Translations under genes and position numbers: made by a program
Shown here: positions 17,408-26,158 of the stretch, piece after piece
Layout of the letters: each line of letters begins with the position of its first letter
Numbering within the stretch: the first letter of the stretch is position 1
Notes under the pieces: generated by a model
Told to the model about the DNA's origin: nothing
The model's input: the letters and a program-made list of their open reading frames with translations, nothing else
Databases searched by the model: none
From: JAAYUD01 sp041907665
Lineage (GTDB): Bacteria > Bacteroidota > Bacteroidia > Bacteroidales > Bacteroidaceae
Assembly: GCA_041907665.1 (NCBI GenBank)
Contig: JAYRGW010000012.1
Span: forward strand, 1 to 64,000
Reading direction: 5' to 3'
DNA: 64,000 bases

Positions 17408-18169
17408 TCAGTCGAATATTATTTTAGAACGACAAACGACGTCGCTGCCATTCTTTTTTATCTCTACATTATATACTTCTTTTGATTCATCACTTTTATC
17501 TTCGGCAACAAAGAAGTCAAGCATGTCACCAAAATAGCTTTCGGCTACATAAGCAATCTCATAACGCCTAATACGTTTGGACTTATAGAGCGACATGGGA
17601 AACAGATCGAGCACATGCTCTATGTAACGGACACTATTGACATGTCCATTAATATCAATGTCATTGTAAACTACTCGATGGGAAGAGACCAATTTACCAC
17701 CATCCGCCAAGGTGATGCGTGATGGACGTTCGACAGGACAAGGAACATCCCGACAAATATAATCTGTAATATGACCACCATGCAATTTCAATAAATCGGC
17801 CGGATGACGAGTATTCATATCTATCATCGCCCAAATAGAACGAACGTACCCAATCTTTTTACCATCCTTATTTATAATTGCAAAGTTACGATCAGTAAAC
17901 AGCCTATATACATTTTCTACCCATGTTTCAATCTCAAAAGGTTCATACTGATTAGGCATATCATCCAAATCCACAGCTAAACGAGACAAAACCCAAGTAT
18001 AATTGGCTTCATTAAGGCTAGCAATTCCAAAACCGCGGTCAGCAGCATGAAACCCTGCGCAGTTAAGCAAACAATTACCCAGAACACCCATCGTCAGATG
18101 ACCGCTAAAGTCTACCCAAAAGGGTTCGGCAACAAATTTGTAGTTCCCAATTTTGTTCTTTTCATTCAT
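17408..18169 (-). CDS. Acyl-ACP thioesterase (FatA/FatB-like)
   Basis: The 253-residue product has two tandem hotdog-fold domains (about residues 5-125 and 150-250), as in acyl-ACP thioesterases that release free fatty acids from acyl carrier protein. Motifs include GFHAADRGFGIASL and, in the second half, YNDIDINGHVNSVRYIEHVLD, whose N-G-H-V-N-S is the catalytic Asn/His region. It sits inside the ilv operon, 15 bases after ilvN. The branched-chain keto acids made by the pathway are precursors of the iso/anteiso fatty acids typical of this phylum, so a link to branched lipid synthesis is plausible inference. Confidence 0.87.
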   Translation of the reverse strand: MNEKNKIGNYKFVAEPFWVDFSGHLTMGVLGNCLLNCAGFHAADRGFGIASLNEANYTWVLSRLAVDLDDMPNQYEPFEIETWVENVYRLFTDRNFAIINKDGKKIGYVRSIWAMIDMNTRHPADLLKLHGGHITDYICRDVPCPVERPSRITLADGGKLVSSHRVVYNDIDINGHVNSVRYIEHVLDLFPMSLYKSKRIRRYEIAYVAESYFGDMLDFFVAEDKSDESKEVYNVEIKKNGSDVVCRSKIIFD

Positions 18170-18184
18170 ATCAAACAGTTGTTT

Positions 18185-18739
18185 TTAAGATTTATGTGCC
18201 AAGCGATAGTCAGACTCACGCTTTTCGAGAAACTCATTGACTTTCTCGTAATAACTAGTCGTAACGGCTACTCTGCCCGACCTGACAAATTGCAAAACTA
18301 CATGATATTTCTGAAGTTCTTCGTGCAAAGCTGTAATTTCTTCACTCGTTCCTGTTTTAACAATAACCACAAACACGTTGTTTACTTCGACAATACTTGC
18401 ACCATACTGACTAATAACACGCAATACTTTGGGCTCGATATGAGCCTCCGACATAGACAACTTAAAAAGCGCCACCTCGTATGAGAATATCTGATCATCG
18501 GTGAAATAATGTGCAGAGATCACATCGACTTTCTTCTCTATGAGACGAGCAATCTTTTCAATACTTTCTTCGTCGGTACAAGCCGTAATCGTATATTTGT
18601 GCAGTCCAGGAATAGACGAAGCCGATACGTTTAGACTGTCAATATTAATTTGGAAACGTGTAAAAACAGCCGTAACCTGATTGAGCAATCCGGCAAAATT
18701 CTCACTATGAACGATAAGCGTATATGATTTGTTTTCCAT
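18185..18739 (-). CDS. ilvN: Acetolactate synthase regulatory (small) subunit
   Basis: The 184-residue product starts with an ACT domain (YTLIVHSENFAGLLNQVTAVF, about residues 6-26, then the second ACT half to ~78) and has an IlvN C-terminal domain (~90-165). It binds the catalytic subunit and gives feedback inhibition by valine. It follows ilvB by 13 bases and is followed by the thioesterase gene after 15 bases, so translation of the three is tightly arranged. Confidence 0.93.
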   Translation of the reverse strand: MENKSYTLIVHSENFAGLLNQVTAVFTRFQINIDSLNVSASSIPGLHKYTITACTDEESIEKIARLIEKKVDVISAHYFTDDQIFSYEVALFKLSMSEAHIEPKVLRVISQYGASIVEVNNVFVVIVKTGTSEEITALHEELQKYHVVLQFVRSGRVAVTTSYYEKVNEFLEKRESDYRLAHKS

Positions 18740-18752
18740 CTCTATGTTTTAC

Positions 18753-20486
18753 TTATTTAATTTCCAATATCATTTGATCGATAGGACTACCAGGAGGAGT
18801 CATCGGCAATACATTACCTTCTTGCTCGACACAAGCTTCGAGTAAAAAAGGACCGTCGGTACGAAGCATCTCATCAATAGCCTCGGCAAGCTGTTCACGT
18901 TTCACCACTCTACGCGCAGCAATACCATAAGCTGAAGCAATAGTAGGATATTCGGGATTCATCATTGGCGTGAACGAATAATGATGATTGAAAAACATCG
19001 CTTGCCATTGGCGTACATTGCCAAGGAAATTATTGTTGAGCAATATTATTTTAACCGGAGCTCTCTGTTCCATTATTGTCCCAAATTCTTGCAAGTTCAT
19101 CTGAAGTCCACCATCACCGACAAACAAACAAACCGTACGATCCGGACAAGCGAAAGTAGCACCGATAGCTGCCGGCAATCCATATCCCATTGTTCCGGCA
19201 CCTCCCGAAGTAAGAATACTGCGCGGAGAAGAATATTTAAAGTAGCGAGCCGCCAACATTTGATTTTGCCCTACATCTGTCACCAATATCGCTTTATGAG
19301 CAGTGGCCTCGCTTACAGCATTGATTACCTCTCCCATTGTCATAAACTCCTTAGAAGGATGAAGTTCTGGGCGAATCACTTTTTCGTTTTCTTTCTTAAT
19401 ATGAGGATCGAAACTCTTCTTCCATTCACTATGATCAGCCGCCTTTAATGAAGTAGTTATAGCAGCAAGTGTTTTGCGACAATCGCCCACAACAGCAACA
19501 TCAACATGAATGCTTTTATTAATCTCTGCAGGATCAATATCAAAATGAATTTTTTTAGCTTGAGGAGCATATGCAGAAAGTTTCCCTGTCACTCTATCGT
19601 CAAAGCGCATCCCTACAGATATGAGTAAATCGCATTCATTCGTTTTGACATTGGTCGCCAAATTACCGTGCATACCAAGCATGCCCATATTCAGAGGATC
19701 ATCTGAGGGCAAGACAGAAAGTCCCAAAAGTGTAGCGCCAGTTGGAAGATCAGCCTTATGAATAAAGGCTTTGAATTCATCAACCGCATTGCCCAATTCT
19801 ATACCGTGCCCAGCTAAGACAAAAGGATGTTTCGAATTGTTGATAAGCTGAGCAGCCTCAGATATCACATCATCATCTATTTCAGGTTCGGGAACATATC
19901 CTCTGACGAAATCAACTTTGGTAGGCAAATAATCTGTTAAATCTATTTGTGCATTTTTCGCAAAGTCCAATACGACCGGTCCGGGACGCCCACTGCCAGC
20001 AATATAAAAAGCACGAGCTACAGCCCAAGCGACATCGGCAGCCGAACGAATTTGATAGCTCCATTTAGTAATAGGTTGCGTAATACCTACAAGATCGACC
20101 TCTTGAAAAGCATCCATTCCAAGTGTTGAAGCAGCTACCTGACCGGCAATAACGACAATAGGCGTACTGTCTATCATAGCATCGGCAATACCGGTTACGG
20201 TATTTGTGGCGCCCGGTCCGCTGGTTACAAGACAAACTCCGACTTCGCCCGAAGCACGTGCATAACCTTCGGCTGCATGAGCTGCTGCCTGTTCGTGGCG
20301 GACCAACACATGATTTAATGTCTTGTTTCCATAAAGAGCATCATATACAGGCATGATAGCACCACCGGGATAGCCAAAAATTGTTTTCACCCCTTGATAT
20401 TCGAGTGAACGGATTAAAGCCTCCGCTCCTGTGATACGAAGTGGTTTCGCATCCTTTTCATATTGTATTTTATCTGTCGATTTCAT
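18753..20486 (-). CDS. ilvB: Acetolactate synthase catalytic (large) subunit
   Basis: The 577-residue thiamine diphosphate enzyme condenses pyruvate with pyruvate or 2-ketobutyrate. The three expected domains are visible. The N-terminal ThDP-binding domain has the catalytic Glu in LVRHEQAAAHAAEGYARASG. The central FAD-binding domain follows (about 200-340). The C-terminal ThDP domain has the GDG motif in CLFVGDGGLQMNLQEFGT and LLNNNFLGNVRQWQ. The segment GAGTMGYGLPAAIGA is typical. It is second in the operon, 28 bases after ilvD. Confidence 0.96.
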   Translation of the reverse strand: MKSTDKIQYEKDAKPLRITGAEALIRSLEYQGVKTIFGYPGGAIMPVYDALYGNKTLNHVLVRHEQAAAHAAEGYARASGEVGVCLVTSGPGATNTVTGIADAMIDSTPIVVIAGQVAASTLGMDAFQEVDLVGITQPITKWSYQIRSAADVAWAVARAFYIAGSGRPGPVVLDFAKNAQIDLTDYLPTKVDFVRGYVPEPEIDDDVISEAAQLINNSKHPFVLAGHGIELGNAVDEFKAFIHKADLPTGATLLGLSVLPSDDPLNMGMLGMHGNLATNVKTNECDLLISVGMRFDDRVTGKLSAYAPQAKKIHFDIDPAEINKSIHVDVAVVGDCRKTLAAITTSLKAADHSEWKKSFDPHIKKENEKVIRPELHPSKEFMTMGEVINAVSEATAHKAILVTDVGQNQMLAARYFKYSSPRSILTSGGAGTMGYGLPAAIGATFACPDRTVCLFVGDGGLQMNLQEFGTIMEQRAPVKIILLNNNFLGNVRQWQAMFFNHHYSFTPMMNPEYPTIASAYGIAARRVVKREQLAEAIDEMLRTDGPFLLEACVEQEGNVLPMTPPGSPIDQMILEIK

Positions 20487-20514
20487 CTTGAAAATTATCT
20501 CTTTATCATAATTA

Positions 20515-22314
20515 TTATATCATACGAACAGCACCTTTATCAGCCGAACTTACCAATGAGGCATAAGCCTTAAGACTCTTGGGTATATATCGCTGGCGGG
20601 TCACAGGGTTCATTGGACGAGCAGCAAGTTCGGCATCCGACAATAACACATTAATACTGCGCGACGGAATATCGATCTCTATGATATCACCATCCTGTAT
20701 TTTGCCTATATTACCTCCAGCTGCAGCTTCGGGTGATATATGACCTATACTTAACCCCGATGTTCCACCACTAAAACGCCCGTCAGTAATAAGAGCACAA
20801 GCTTTTCCCAAATGACGAGACTTGATATAAGATGTAGGATAAAGCATTTCTTGCATACCTGGTCCTCCCTTAGGACCTTCATTGGTAATAACTACGACAT
20901 CACCCGCTTTCACTCTACTCTCATCAAGAATGCCATCACAAGCAGCTTCTTGAGAATCAAAAACCTTGGCAGTACCACGAAAGTGATACAAACTTTCATC
21001 CACACCGGCAGTTTTAACCACACAACCGTCAAGAGCGATATTACCTTTCAATACAGCCAAACCTCCATCTTTAGTATAGGCATGTTTCAGATCCCTAATA
21101 CAACCTTCCGAACGATCAGCATCTAATGATTTGTAATATGTTTCCTGCGAACTCATTACATTAGAGAATTTGTTGGCAGGAGCACTTAAATAGATTTTAC
21201 GGGCTTCATCTGATGGATTATCTTCTATATTATATTCTTGAATATATTCGTTCAATGTCATTCCGTCCACTCGTCTAGACGAACCATCCACCAATCCCCC
21301 CTTAGCTAACTGCTGCATGATAGCAGCAATACCACCAGCACGATTCACATCTTGTACATGAAACTTATTGGTGTTCGGAGCAACCTTGCAAAGACAAGGT
21401 ACCCTACGACTCAACATATCAATATCATCCATCTTGAAATCGGCATCGGCCTCATGAGCAACAGCAAGCAGATGAAGTACTGTATTGGTAGACCCTCCCA
21501 TTGCGATATCAAGAGCCATAGCATTGAGAAAAGCTTGTCGAGTGGCAATTTTGCGAGGCAATACGGTATCATCACCATCGCGATAGTACTTAAACGCGTT
21601 CTCAACAATAAGGTGAGCCGCCTTTTTGAAAAGCTCTTTACGATTGATATGAGTGGCTAGAATGGTGCCATTGCCGGGAAGTGAAAGTCCAATTGCTTCG
21701 GTTAGGCAATTCATTGAATTGGCAGTAAACATACCCGAACAACAGCCACAACCGGGACAACCCACTTGCTCTATCTCAGCCAATTCTTTATCAGAAACAG
21801 ATTTATCAGCACCCCTCACCATCAGATCAATCAAATCTACTTGTTCGCCTTTATAATTACCAGCTTCCATAGGACCACCGGATACAAACACCGAAGGAAT
21901 ATTCAAACGCATGGCGGCCATCAACATTCCTGGTGTTATCTTATCACAGTTACTGATACAAATCATCGCATCAGCCTTATGAGCATTAACCATATACTCT
22001 ACACTATCAGCAATAATATCACGCGAAGGAAGAGAATAAAGCATTCCATCATGTCCCATAGCAATACCATCATCAATAGCAATCGTATTAAATTCGGCAG
22101 CAAAACAACCCAGCTTTTCGATTTCTTGCTTCACCAACTGACCAATCTCGTGCAGATGCACATGTCCTGGTACAAATTGAGTAAATGAATTGACAATAGC
22201 GATGATAGGTTTTCCCATCTGTTCCTTTTTCATTCCGTTTGCCATCCACAAAGCACGCGCACCAGCCATACGACGACCTTGAGTACTAGACGAACTGCGT
22301 AACTGATTCTTCAT
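20515..22314 (-). CDS. ilvD: Dihydroxy-acid dehydratase
   Basis: The 599-residue iron-sulfur enzyme dehydrates 2,3-dihydroxy acids to the 2-keto acids that precede valine and isoleucine. Cluster and active-site segments are present: CISNCDKITPGMLMA, GCPGCGCCSGMFTANSMNCL, MGGSTNTVLHLLA and the C-terminal DGRFSGGTSGLSIGHISPEA. Length matches the ~600-residue family. It is the first structural gene of the operon and lies directly downstream of the leader peptide and attenuator. Confidence 0.97.
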   Translation of the reverse strand: MKNQLRSSSSTQGRRMAGARALWMANGMKKEQMGKPIIAIVNSFTQFVPGHVHLHEIGQLVKQEIEKLGCFAAEFNTIAIDDGIAMGHDGMLYSLPSRDIIADSVEYMVNAHKADAMICISNCDKITPGMLMAAMRLNIPSVFVSGGPMEAGNYKGEQVDLIDLMVRGADKSVSDKELAEIEQVGCPGCGCCSGMFTANSMNCLTEAIGLSLPGNGTILATHINRKELFKKAAHLIVENAFKYYRDGDDTVLPRKIATRQAFLNAMALDIAMGGSTNTVLHLLAVAHEADADFKMDDIDMLSRRVPCLCKVAPNTNKFHVQDVNRAGGIAAIMQQLAKGGLVDGSSRRVDGMTLNEYIQEYNIEDNPSDEARKIYLSAPANKFSNVMSSQETYYKSLDADRSEGCIRDLKHAYTKDGGLAVLKGNIALDGCVVKTAGVDESLYHFRGTAKVFDSQEAACDGILDESRVKAGDVVVITNEGPKGGPGMQEMLYPTSYIKSRHLGKACALITDGRFSGGTSGLSIGHISPEAAAGGNIGKIQDGDIIEIDIPSRSINVLLSDAELAARPMNPVTRQRYIPKSLKAYASLVSSADKGAVRMI

Positions 22315-22342
22315 CTTTATTTTAGATTTATATTATTACTAA

Positions 22343-22374
22343 AAAAGCCTTTCTCACATGTGAGAAAGGCTTTT
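22343..22374 (-). terminator. ilv attenuator terminator
   Basis: A perfect 16+16-base palindrome is centred on CACATGTG (arm AAAAGCCTTTCTCACA). It is followed on the minus strand by a six-base T-run (22341-22346 read A on plus). It lies between the leader peptide and ilvD, so transcription stops here unless an alternative structure forms. Its 5' arm holds CCTTTCTCAC (22360-22369), which can instead pair with the antiterminator strand at 22411-22420. Confidence 0.9.
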
Positions 22375-22410
22375 ATTTAAAACTTACTTATCTTTAGTAT
22401 ATATACACGA

Positions 22411-22420
22411 CCTATCTCAC
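22411..22420 (-). promoter_or_regulatory. ilv antiterminator strand overlapping the leader stop codon
   Basis: The minus-strand sequence GTGAGATAGG can pair with CCTTTCTCAC of the terminator 5' arm at 9 of 10 positions. It overlaps the leader's TGA stop (22417-22419). A ribosome finishing the leader would cover it, and one stalled at the upstream Ile or Val codons would not. Confidence 0.7.
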
Positions 22421-22506
22421 CTCATAGTTGTTTTCACCACGACGCGAATAATAATAATGTGCAGCAGGACTGCCAGATTGATCATATATACAAAGCTTAA
22501 TGCCAT
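22417..22506 (-). CDS. ilv operon leader peptide (29 residues)
   Basis: This short reading frame, ATG (22506) to TGA (22417), encodes 29 residues of which 14 are Ile, Val or Leu. It contains four consecutive isoleucines (17-20, all ATT) and three consecutive valines (22-24) just before the stop. It begins about 16 bases after the predicted transcription start and is followed by an antiterminator strand and terminator ahead of ilvD. This is the classical layout of a leader peptide for branched-chain amino acid attenuation: scarcity of charged tRNA-Ile or tRNA-Val stalls the ribosome in the control codons and permits readthrough. The peptide itself probably has no other function. Confidence 0.85.
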   Translation of the reverse strand: MALSFVYMINLAVLLHIIIIRVVVKTTMR

Positions 22507-22525
22507 CTTTTTTATTTTTACGAGG

Positions 22526-22557
22526 CAAAGGTAAACCATTTATTATTATCATCCAAA
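22526..22557 (-). promoter_or_regulatory. ilv operon promoter
   Basis: On the minus strand TTTG (22554-22557) and TACCTTTG (22526-22533) are 20 bases apart, a full match to the Bacteroidota consensus. Predicted transcription start is near 22522. The transcript would carry a ~200-base leader before ilvD. Confidence 0.8.
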
Positions 22558-22706
22558 CAAAAAGAATGTTTTTTTCAATATTACAAACCAATTACTACTT
22601 TTAAATACGAATAAATAACAATTTGCCAATCTATCAACAATCACGTAAACTAAATAAAATGACAATAAAATAATAGATAAAACGAATTCACTTTTTTGAC
22701 ATTTTT

Positions 22707-22737
22707 TTTGGAATATGAAAATTATACTTTATATTTG
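22707..22737 (+). promoter_or_regulatory. Promoter of the OmpA-family gene
   Basis: TTTG (22707-22710) and TATATTTG (22730-22737) are 19 bases apart, a full match to consensus. Predicted start near 22742 leaves a ~99-base untranslated leader before the ATG at 22841. This is long for the window, and a reading frame through it has no homology to the mature protein. Confidence 0.8.
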
Positions 22738-22840
22738 TACTATCAAACTTCTACTACAACTTACTATAGGACAAAATATTAACCGAGATCATAGAATTGA
22801 AATAAATTTATCGAGTTGTATACTTTTAAACAAAAAGATT

Positions 22841-23956
22841 ATGAAGAAGTTTTTACTTTCGGTTGTAGCACTCTTATTTGTTACATCCACATTCGCTCAA
22901 ACAGCAGAAAAAGCCATTAAACAATATGGTTTTTGGGACAACTGGTTTATCCAGCTACAAGGAGGTGTATCAGAGAACGTCTCTGACAATTATGAACGTG
23001 CTAACATCATGAAACTTTTGAGCCCGGTCGTAACGATCGGAGTCGGTAAATATTTCTCACCAGAAGTTGGCGCCCGTATCCAATTTACAGCTGGTCAGGC
23101 CAGAAATAAATATATTACAAAGAGTATCAATGATTACTACCATACAAGTTTCATTGGGGGTAATTTAGATGCATTATTCAATTTTACCAACATCTTTGGA
23201 CAATATAAAGAAAATCGGGTATTTAATCTGGTTGGCATTATGGGATTAGGTTTTGAATATGGTCTCAAGAGAGATGCTGATAGTAAAGGACCGGAAGTAG
23301 GACATACAAGAACCCTGTCTCCTCGTTTTGGCTTACAAGGTAATTTCAGATTGTGTGAAGCATGGAATTTTAATATTGAAACCAATGCAAACTTTGATAC
23401 GGATAACTTCAATGGAATAGTTAGTCATCGGAAATATGATGTACGTTTGAATATTCTAGCCGGTTTCACTTATAAATTTCCAACAAGAGGTTTCAAAGTC
23501 CTCAGTGCAGTAGATCCTTCTACCATCTCAGCATTGAACGACAAGATAAATGCTCAACGCCAGGAAATAGAGAACCTGCAAAACCAATTGAAAAATCAAC
23601 CGACTCCGCAAACCAATACCCAAATCGTTACTAAAACAAGTCCAGCCGTGATTATCTTCAAAATCGGAAAATCTATAATAGAAGAAAATCAAAAAGCAGC
23701 TCTTTACAATTTTGCCAATGGCATCAAAGCTAACGGTCAGAAAGTAACGATCATTGGTTATGCCGACAAAGGCACAGGTTCTCCTGAACGCAATATGAAA
23801 CTTTCACAAGATCGTGCTGAAGTCGTTTCTAAAGCCCTTCAAGAATATGGAATTGACTCCAACAATATCACGACAGAAGCCAAAGGCGACACAGAGCAAC
23901 CGTTTATTAATACAAACGATTGGAATCGTGTCGTAATACTAGCCTCTACTGAATAA
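22841..23956 (+). CDS. OmpA-family outer membrane protein
   Basis: The 371-residue product has a signal peptide (KKFLLSVVALLFVTSTFAQ, about 1-20). An N-terminal region of alternating aromatic strands follows (about 30-225), consistent with an 8-stranded barrel. Then come a short coiled-coil-like linker (LNDKINAQRQEIENLQNQL), and a C-terminal OmpA domain (about 265-371) with IIGYADKGTGSPERNMKLSQDRAEVV, the peptidoglycan-binding region, although ADKGTG replaces the usual TD..G. It would link the outer membrane to peptidoglycan. The start at 22841 is chosen because it gives the clean signal peptide. Strong promoter upstream, terminator downstream, monocistronic. Confidence 0.9.
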   Translation: MKKFLLSVVALLFVTSTFAQTAEKAIKQYGFWDNWFIQLQGGVSENVSDNYERANIMKLLSPVVTIGVGKYFSPEVGARIQFTAGQARNKYITKSINDYYHTSFIGGNLDALFNFTNIFGQYKENRVFNLVGIMGLGFEYGLKRDADSKGPEVGHTRTLSPRFGLQGNFRLCEAWNFNIETNANFDTDNFNGIVSHRKYDVRLNILAGFTYKFPTRGFKVLSAVDPSTISALNDKINAQRQEIENLQNQLKNQPTPQTNTQIVTKTSPAVIIFKIGKSIIEENQKAALYNFANGIKANGQKVTIIGYADKGTGSPERNMKLSQDRAEVVSKALQEYGIDSNNITTEAKGDTEQPFINTNDWNRVVILASTE

Positions 23957-24299
23957 TCTTAAATATAAGAGAGTATATCAAAGCTCTATACATATATTAC
24001 CCTCGCTACTACATCGTAACGAGGGTAATTATATAAAAATATATTCTTGATCTAAATCGATATTTACAAAATTCAAAAAATTCTATATATCGGTATAAGA
24101 AGCCTATTAATCATCTGAGTATTTATATGGTACACATTGACGCAGCCTTAAACTGACGCAACGAAACTACACAAAACCGTTTTTCGGAACTTTTCCGAGG
24201 TGAATCTGATGAACAATATGATTATAGAGCACTAAATTTTGTTGACTTTTCAGGCATTATATAATATTGACTTCAGAACAAAATTTCCAATAAAAAAGT
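23957..24299. other. Intergenic gap after the OmpA-family gene
   Basis: This 343-base gap lies between convergent genes. It contains the terminator hairpin at 23996-24029. Near 24178-24213 is a short stretch resembling one end of the 36-kb/56-kb repeat (TTTTTCGGAAC and GGTGAAT in register). No gene is visible. Confidence 0.65.
23996..24029 (+). terminator. Terminator hairpin after the OmpA-family gene
   Basis: ATTACCCTCG (23996-24005) and CGAGGGTAAT (24020-24029) are perfect 10-bp arms with a few further pairs inside. The following bases are AT-rich but not a clean T-run, so termination efficiency is uncertain. Confidence 0.7.
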
Positions 24300-25001
24300 T
24301 TATCCTATTTTAGAAATTTTACGAAGGTGCTCTTCATCGATCAGTTTAATCTTACGACCATCAATAGCTATCAGATGCTCTGTAGAAAAATTCGAAAGAG
24401 TACGTATAGCATTTGAAGTAGTCATATTGGAAAGGTTAGCCAAATCTTCACGAGAGAGATAGATACTTAATGTACATCCATCTTCTTCAAGCCCATAACT
24501 ATCTTTTAGGAAAAGTAATGATTCGGCCAAACGCCCACGGATATGTTTTTGAGTAAGATTAACCGTACGGCGATCAGCGACACCCAAATCAATTGATAAT
24601 TGACGAATAAAGAAGCCACCTAATTCGGCATTTTTTAGAATTAGCTGATCAATAATTTTGATAGGAAACGAACACATTACCGAAGGCTCAAAAGCTGCAG
24701 CAGCCGTAACATAATCTTCATGAGCAAAATGGGCCCGATAACCAAAATAACCGGAAGATTTTATCATTCGAATTATTTGACTTCGCCCTCCTACTCCATC
24801 TTTATATATTTTCACTTTACCACTTAGTAAACAAAAAAGTTGTTCAGGATTATCTCCCTCACAATATATCATTTCATTTTTCTTTAAAGATTGCAACGTA
24901 TAGTTCTCGTTCAACAGTTTTCTTTGTTCGAGAGTTAACGGAGCATATAAATCTGACAACCTTTCAGATACATCAATATTCGAAATATTCAACTTAACCA
25001 T
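24300..25001 (-). CDS. Crp/Fnr-family transcriptional regulator
   Basis: The 233-residue product has an N-terminal cyclic-nucleotide-binding-like beta-roll (about residues 15-130; CEGDNPEQLFCLLSGKVKIY is the typical start) and a C-terminal winged HTH (about 160-230; LSREDLANLSNMTTSNAIRTLSNF is the recognition region). There is no N-terminal cysteine cluster, so it is not an oxygen-sensing FNR of the iron-sulfur type. The effector is unknown. A 5-bp inverted repeat lies at its own promoter (next entry), suggesting autoregulation as inference. It is a single-gene unit. Confidence 0.9.
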   Translation of the reverse strand: MVKLNISNIDVSERLSDLYAPLTLEQRKLLNENYTLQSLKKNEMIYCEGDNPEQLFCLLSGKVKIYKDGVGGRSQIIRMIKSSGYFGYRAHFAHEDYVTAAAAFEPSVMCSFPIKIIDQLILKNAELGGFFIRQLSIDLGVADRRTVNLTQKHIRGRLAESLLFLKDSYGLEEDGCTLSIYLSREDLANLSNMTTSNAIRTLSNFSTEHLIAIDGRKIKLIDEEHLRKISKIG

Positions 25002-25013
25002 GTATGTTATAAA

Positions 25014-25037
25014 GTGCTGTTATTTAGCACAAATATA
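25014..25037 (-). promoter_or_regulatory. -7 element and adjacent inverted repeat before the Crp/Fnr gene
   Basis: The minus strand has TATATTTG (25030-25037), a perfect -7 match. It directly abuts GTGCT-N7-AGCAC (25014-25030), an inverted repeat at the expected start of transcription. The placement would suit an operator. The -33 element is poor. Confidence 0.5.
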
Positions 25038-25118
25038 AGAATAAAATCTGATTAAAAACCATTTAAAAGCTTTTTTTTCCAATTCAATTCAATATTTGAA
25101 AAGCTTTGAAGTAAATGT

Positions 25119-25171
25119 AAAAAAGCACCCGAACCACGGCTACAATAATGTAGCACATACGGATGCTTTTT
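25119..25171 (-). terminator. Terminator of the ftsK-lolA-trxB unit
   Basis: On the minus strand AAAAAGCATCCG pairs with CGGGTGCTTTTT (one G-U), enclosing a smaller perfect hairpin (GCTACA / TGTAGC). It ends in a T-run. The A-run on the other side lets it act for either strand. Confidence 0.8.
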
Positions 25172-25197
25172 ATACTATTTAAGTGCTTATTGCAATT

Positions 25198-26145
25198 CTA
25201 ATGTAAGTTGTGCTCAAGCAAATAGCGCTCCGCCAAAATAGCAGCTTTACAACCACTAGCAGCAGCCGTAACAGCCTGACGATAATGAGGATCTGCAACA
25301 TCGCCAGCGGCATATACACCTGGAACTTTAGTTTTTGGACTATCCGGTTCGGTCAAAATATAGCCCACTTCGTCTGTTTCAAGATATGGTTTAAAAACAC
25401 CCGAATTTGGTGTATGCCCAATAGCAAGAAAAAAGCCATCGATAGGCAAATCATAATGTGACTCGTCCGACTCTCCTTTACGTTTTACAAGATGGACACC
25501 CTCAACACCATTCTCGCCATAAAGCCCTGTAGCATTATGTTCGAAAAGCACTTCTATTTTTTCATTCTTCATCACACGATCTTTCATAATCTGAGAAGCA
25601 CGCAAGAAAGATTTGCGAACAACCAAATAGACTTTCGATGCTAAGCCGGATAAATATGAAGCTTCTTCACAAGCAGTATCCCCACCACCTACTACAGCTA
25701 CTACTTTCTTACGATAGAAAAATCCATCACAAGTAGCACATGCACTTACACCCATACCGGCATATTTTTTTTCGTCTTCAAGCCCCAGATATTTTGCAGA
25801 AGCTCCAGTAGAAATAATAACTGTATGAGCAAGCAGTTCCTTCTCACCATCTATAGTCACACGATAAGGAGCTTGACTAAAGTCGACAGATGTGACAACA
25901 CCATTATATACTTCCGTTCCGAAACGGGATGCCTGGTTGCGCATATCATCCATAAACTGTTGACCATCTATTCCGTCAGGAAAGCCTGGGAAATTTTCTA
26001 AAACGCCGGTTGTTGTAAGTTGTCCACCGGGCTGAACGCCCTCATAAAGCACGGGAAGAAGATTGGCACGCGCAGCATATATTGCCGCCGTATAACCTGC
26101 AGGACCCGAACCGATAATTAAACATTTAATTACTTTTTGTTCCAT
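25198..26145 (-). CDS. trxB: Thioredoxin reductase
   Basis: The product is about 315 residues. FAD domain motif IIGSGPAGYTAAIYAARAN near the N-terminus, redox-active CATC in SACATCDGFFYR (about residues 135-138), NADPH-binding GGGDTACEEASYL, and C-terminal AAGDVADPHYRQAVTAAASG are all present. It transfers electrons from NADPH to thioredoxin. An upstream ATG at 26157 adds four residues, and I prefer MEQKVIKC. It follows the LolA-like gene directly and is followed by a terminator. Confidence 0.95.
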   Translation of the reverse strand: MEQKVIKCLIIGSGPAGYTAAIYAARANLLPVLYEGVQPGGQLTTTGVLENFPGFPDGIDGQQFMDDMRNQASRFGTEVYNGVVTSVDFSQAPYRVTIDGEKELLAHTVIISTGASAKYLGLEDEKKYAGMGVSACATCDGFFYRKKVVAVVGGGDTACEEASYLSGLASKVYLVVRKSFLRASQIMKDRVMKNEKIEVLFEHNATGLYGENGVEGVHLVKRKGESDESHYDLPIDGFFLAIGHTPNSGVFKPYLETDEVGYILTEPDSPKTKVPGVYAAGDVADPHYRQAVTAAASGCKAAILAERYLLEHNLH

Positions 26146-26158
26146 ATTTAGATTCATA

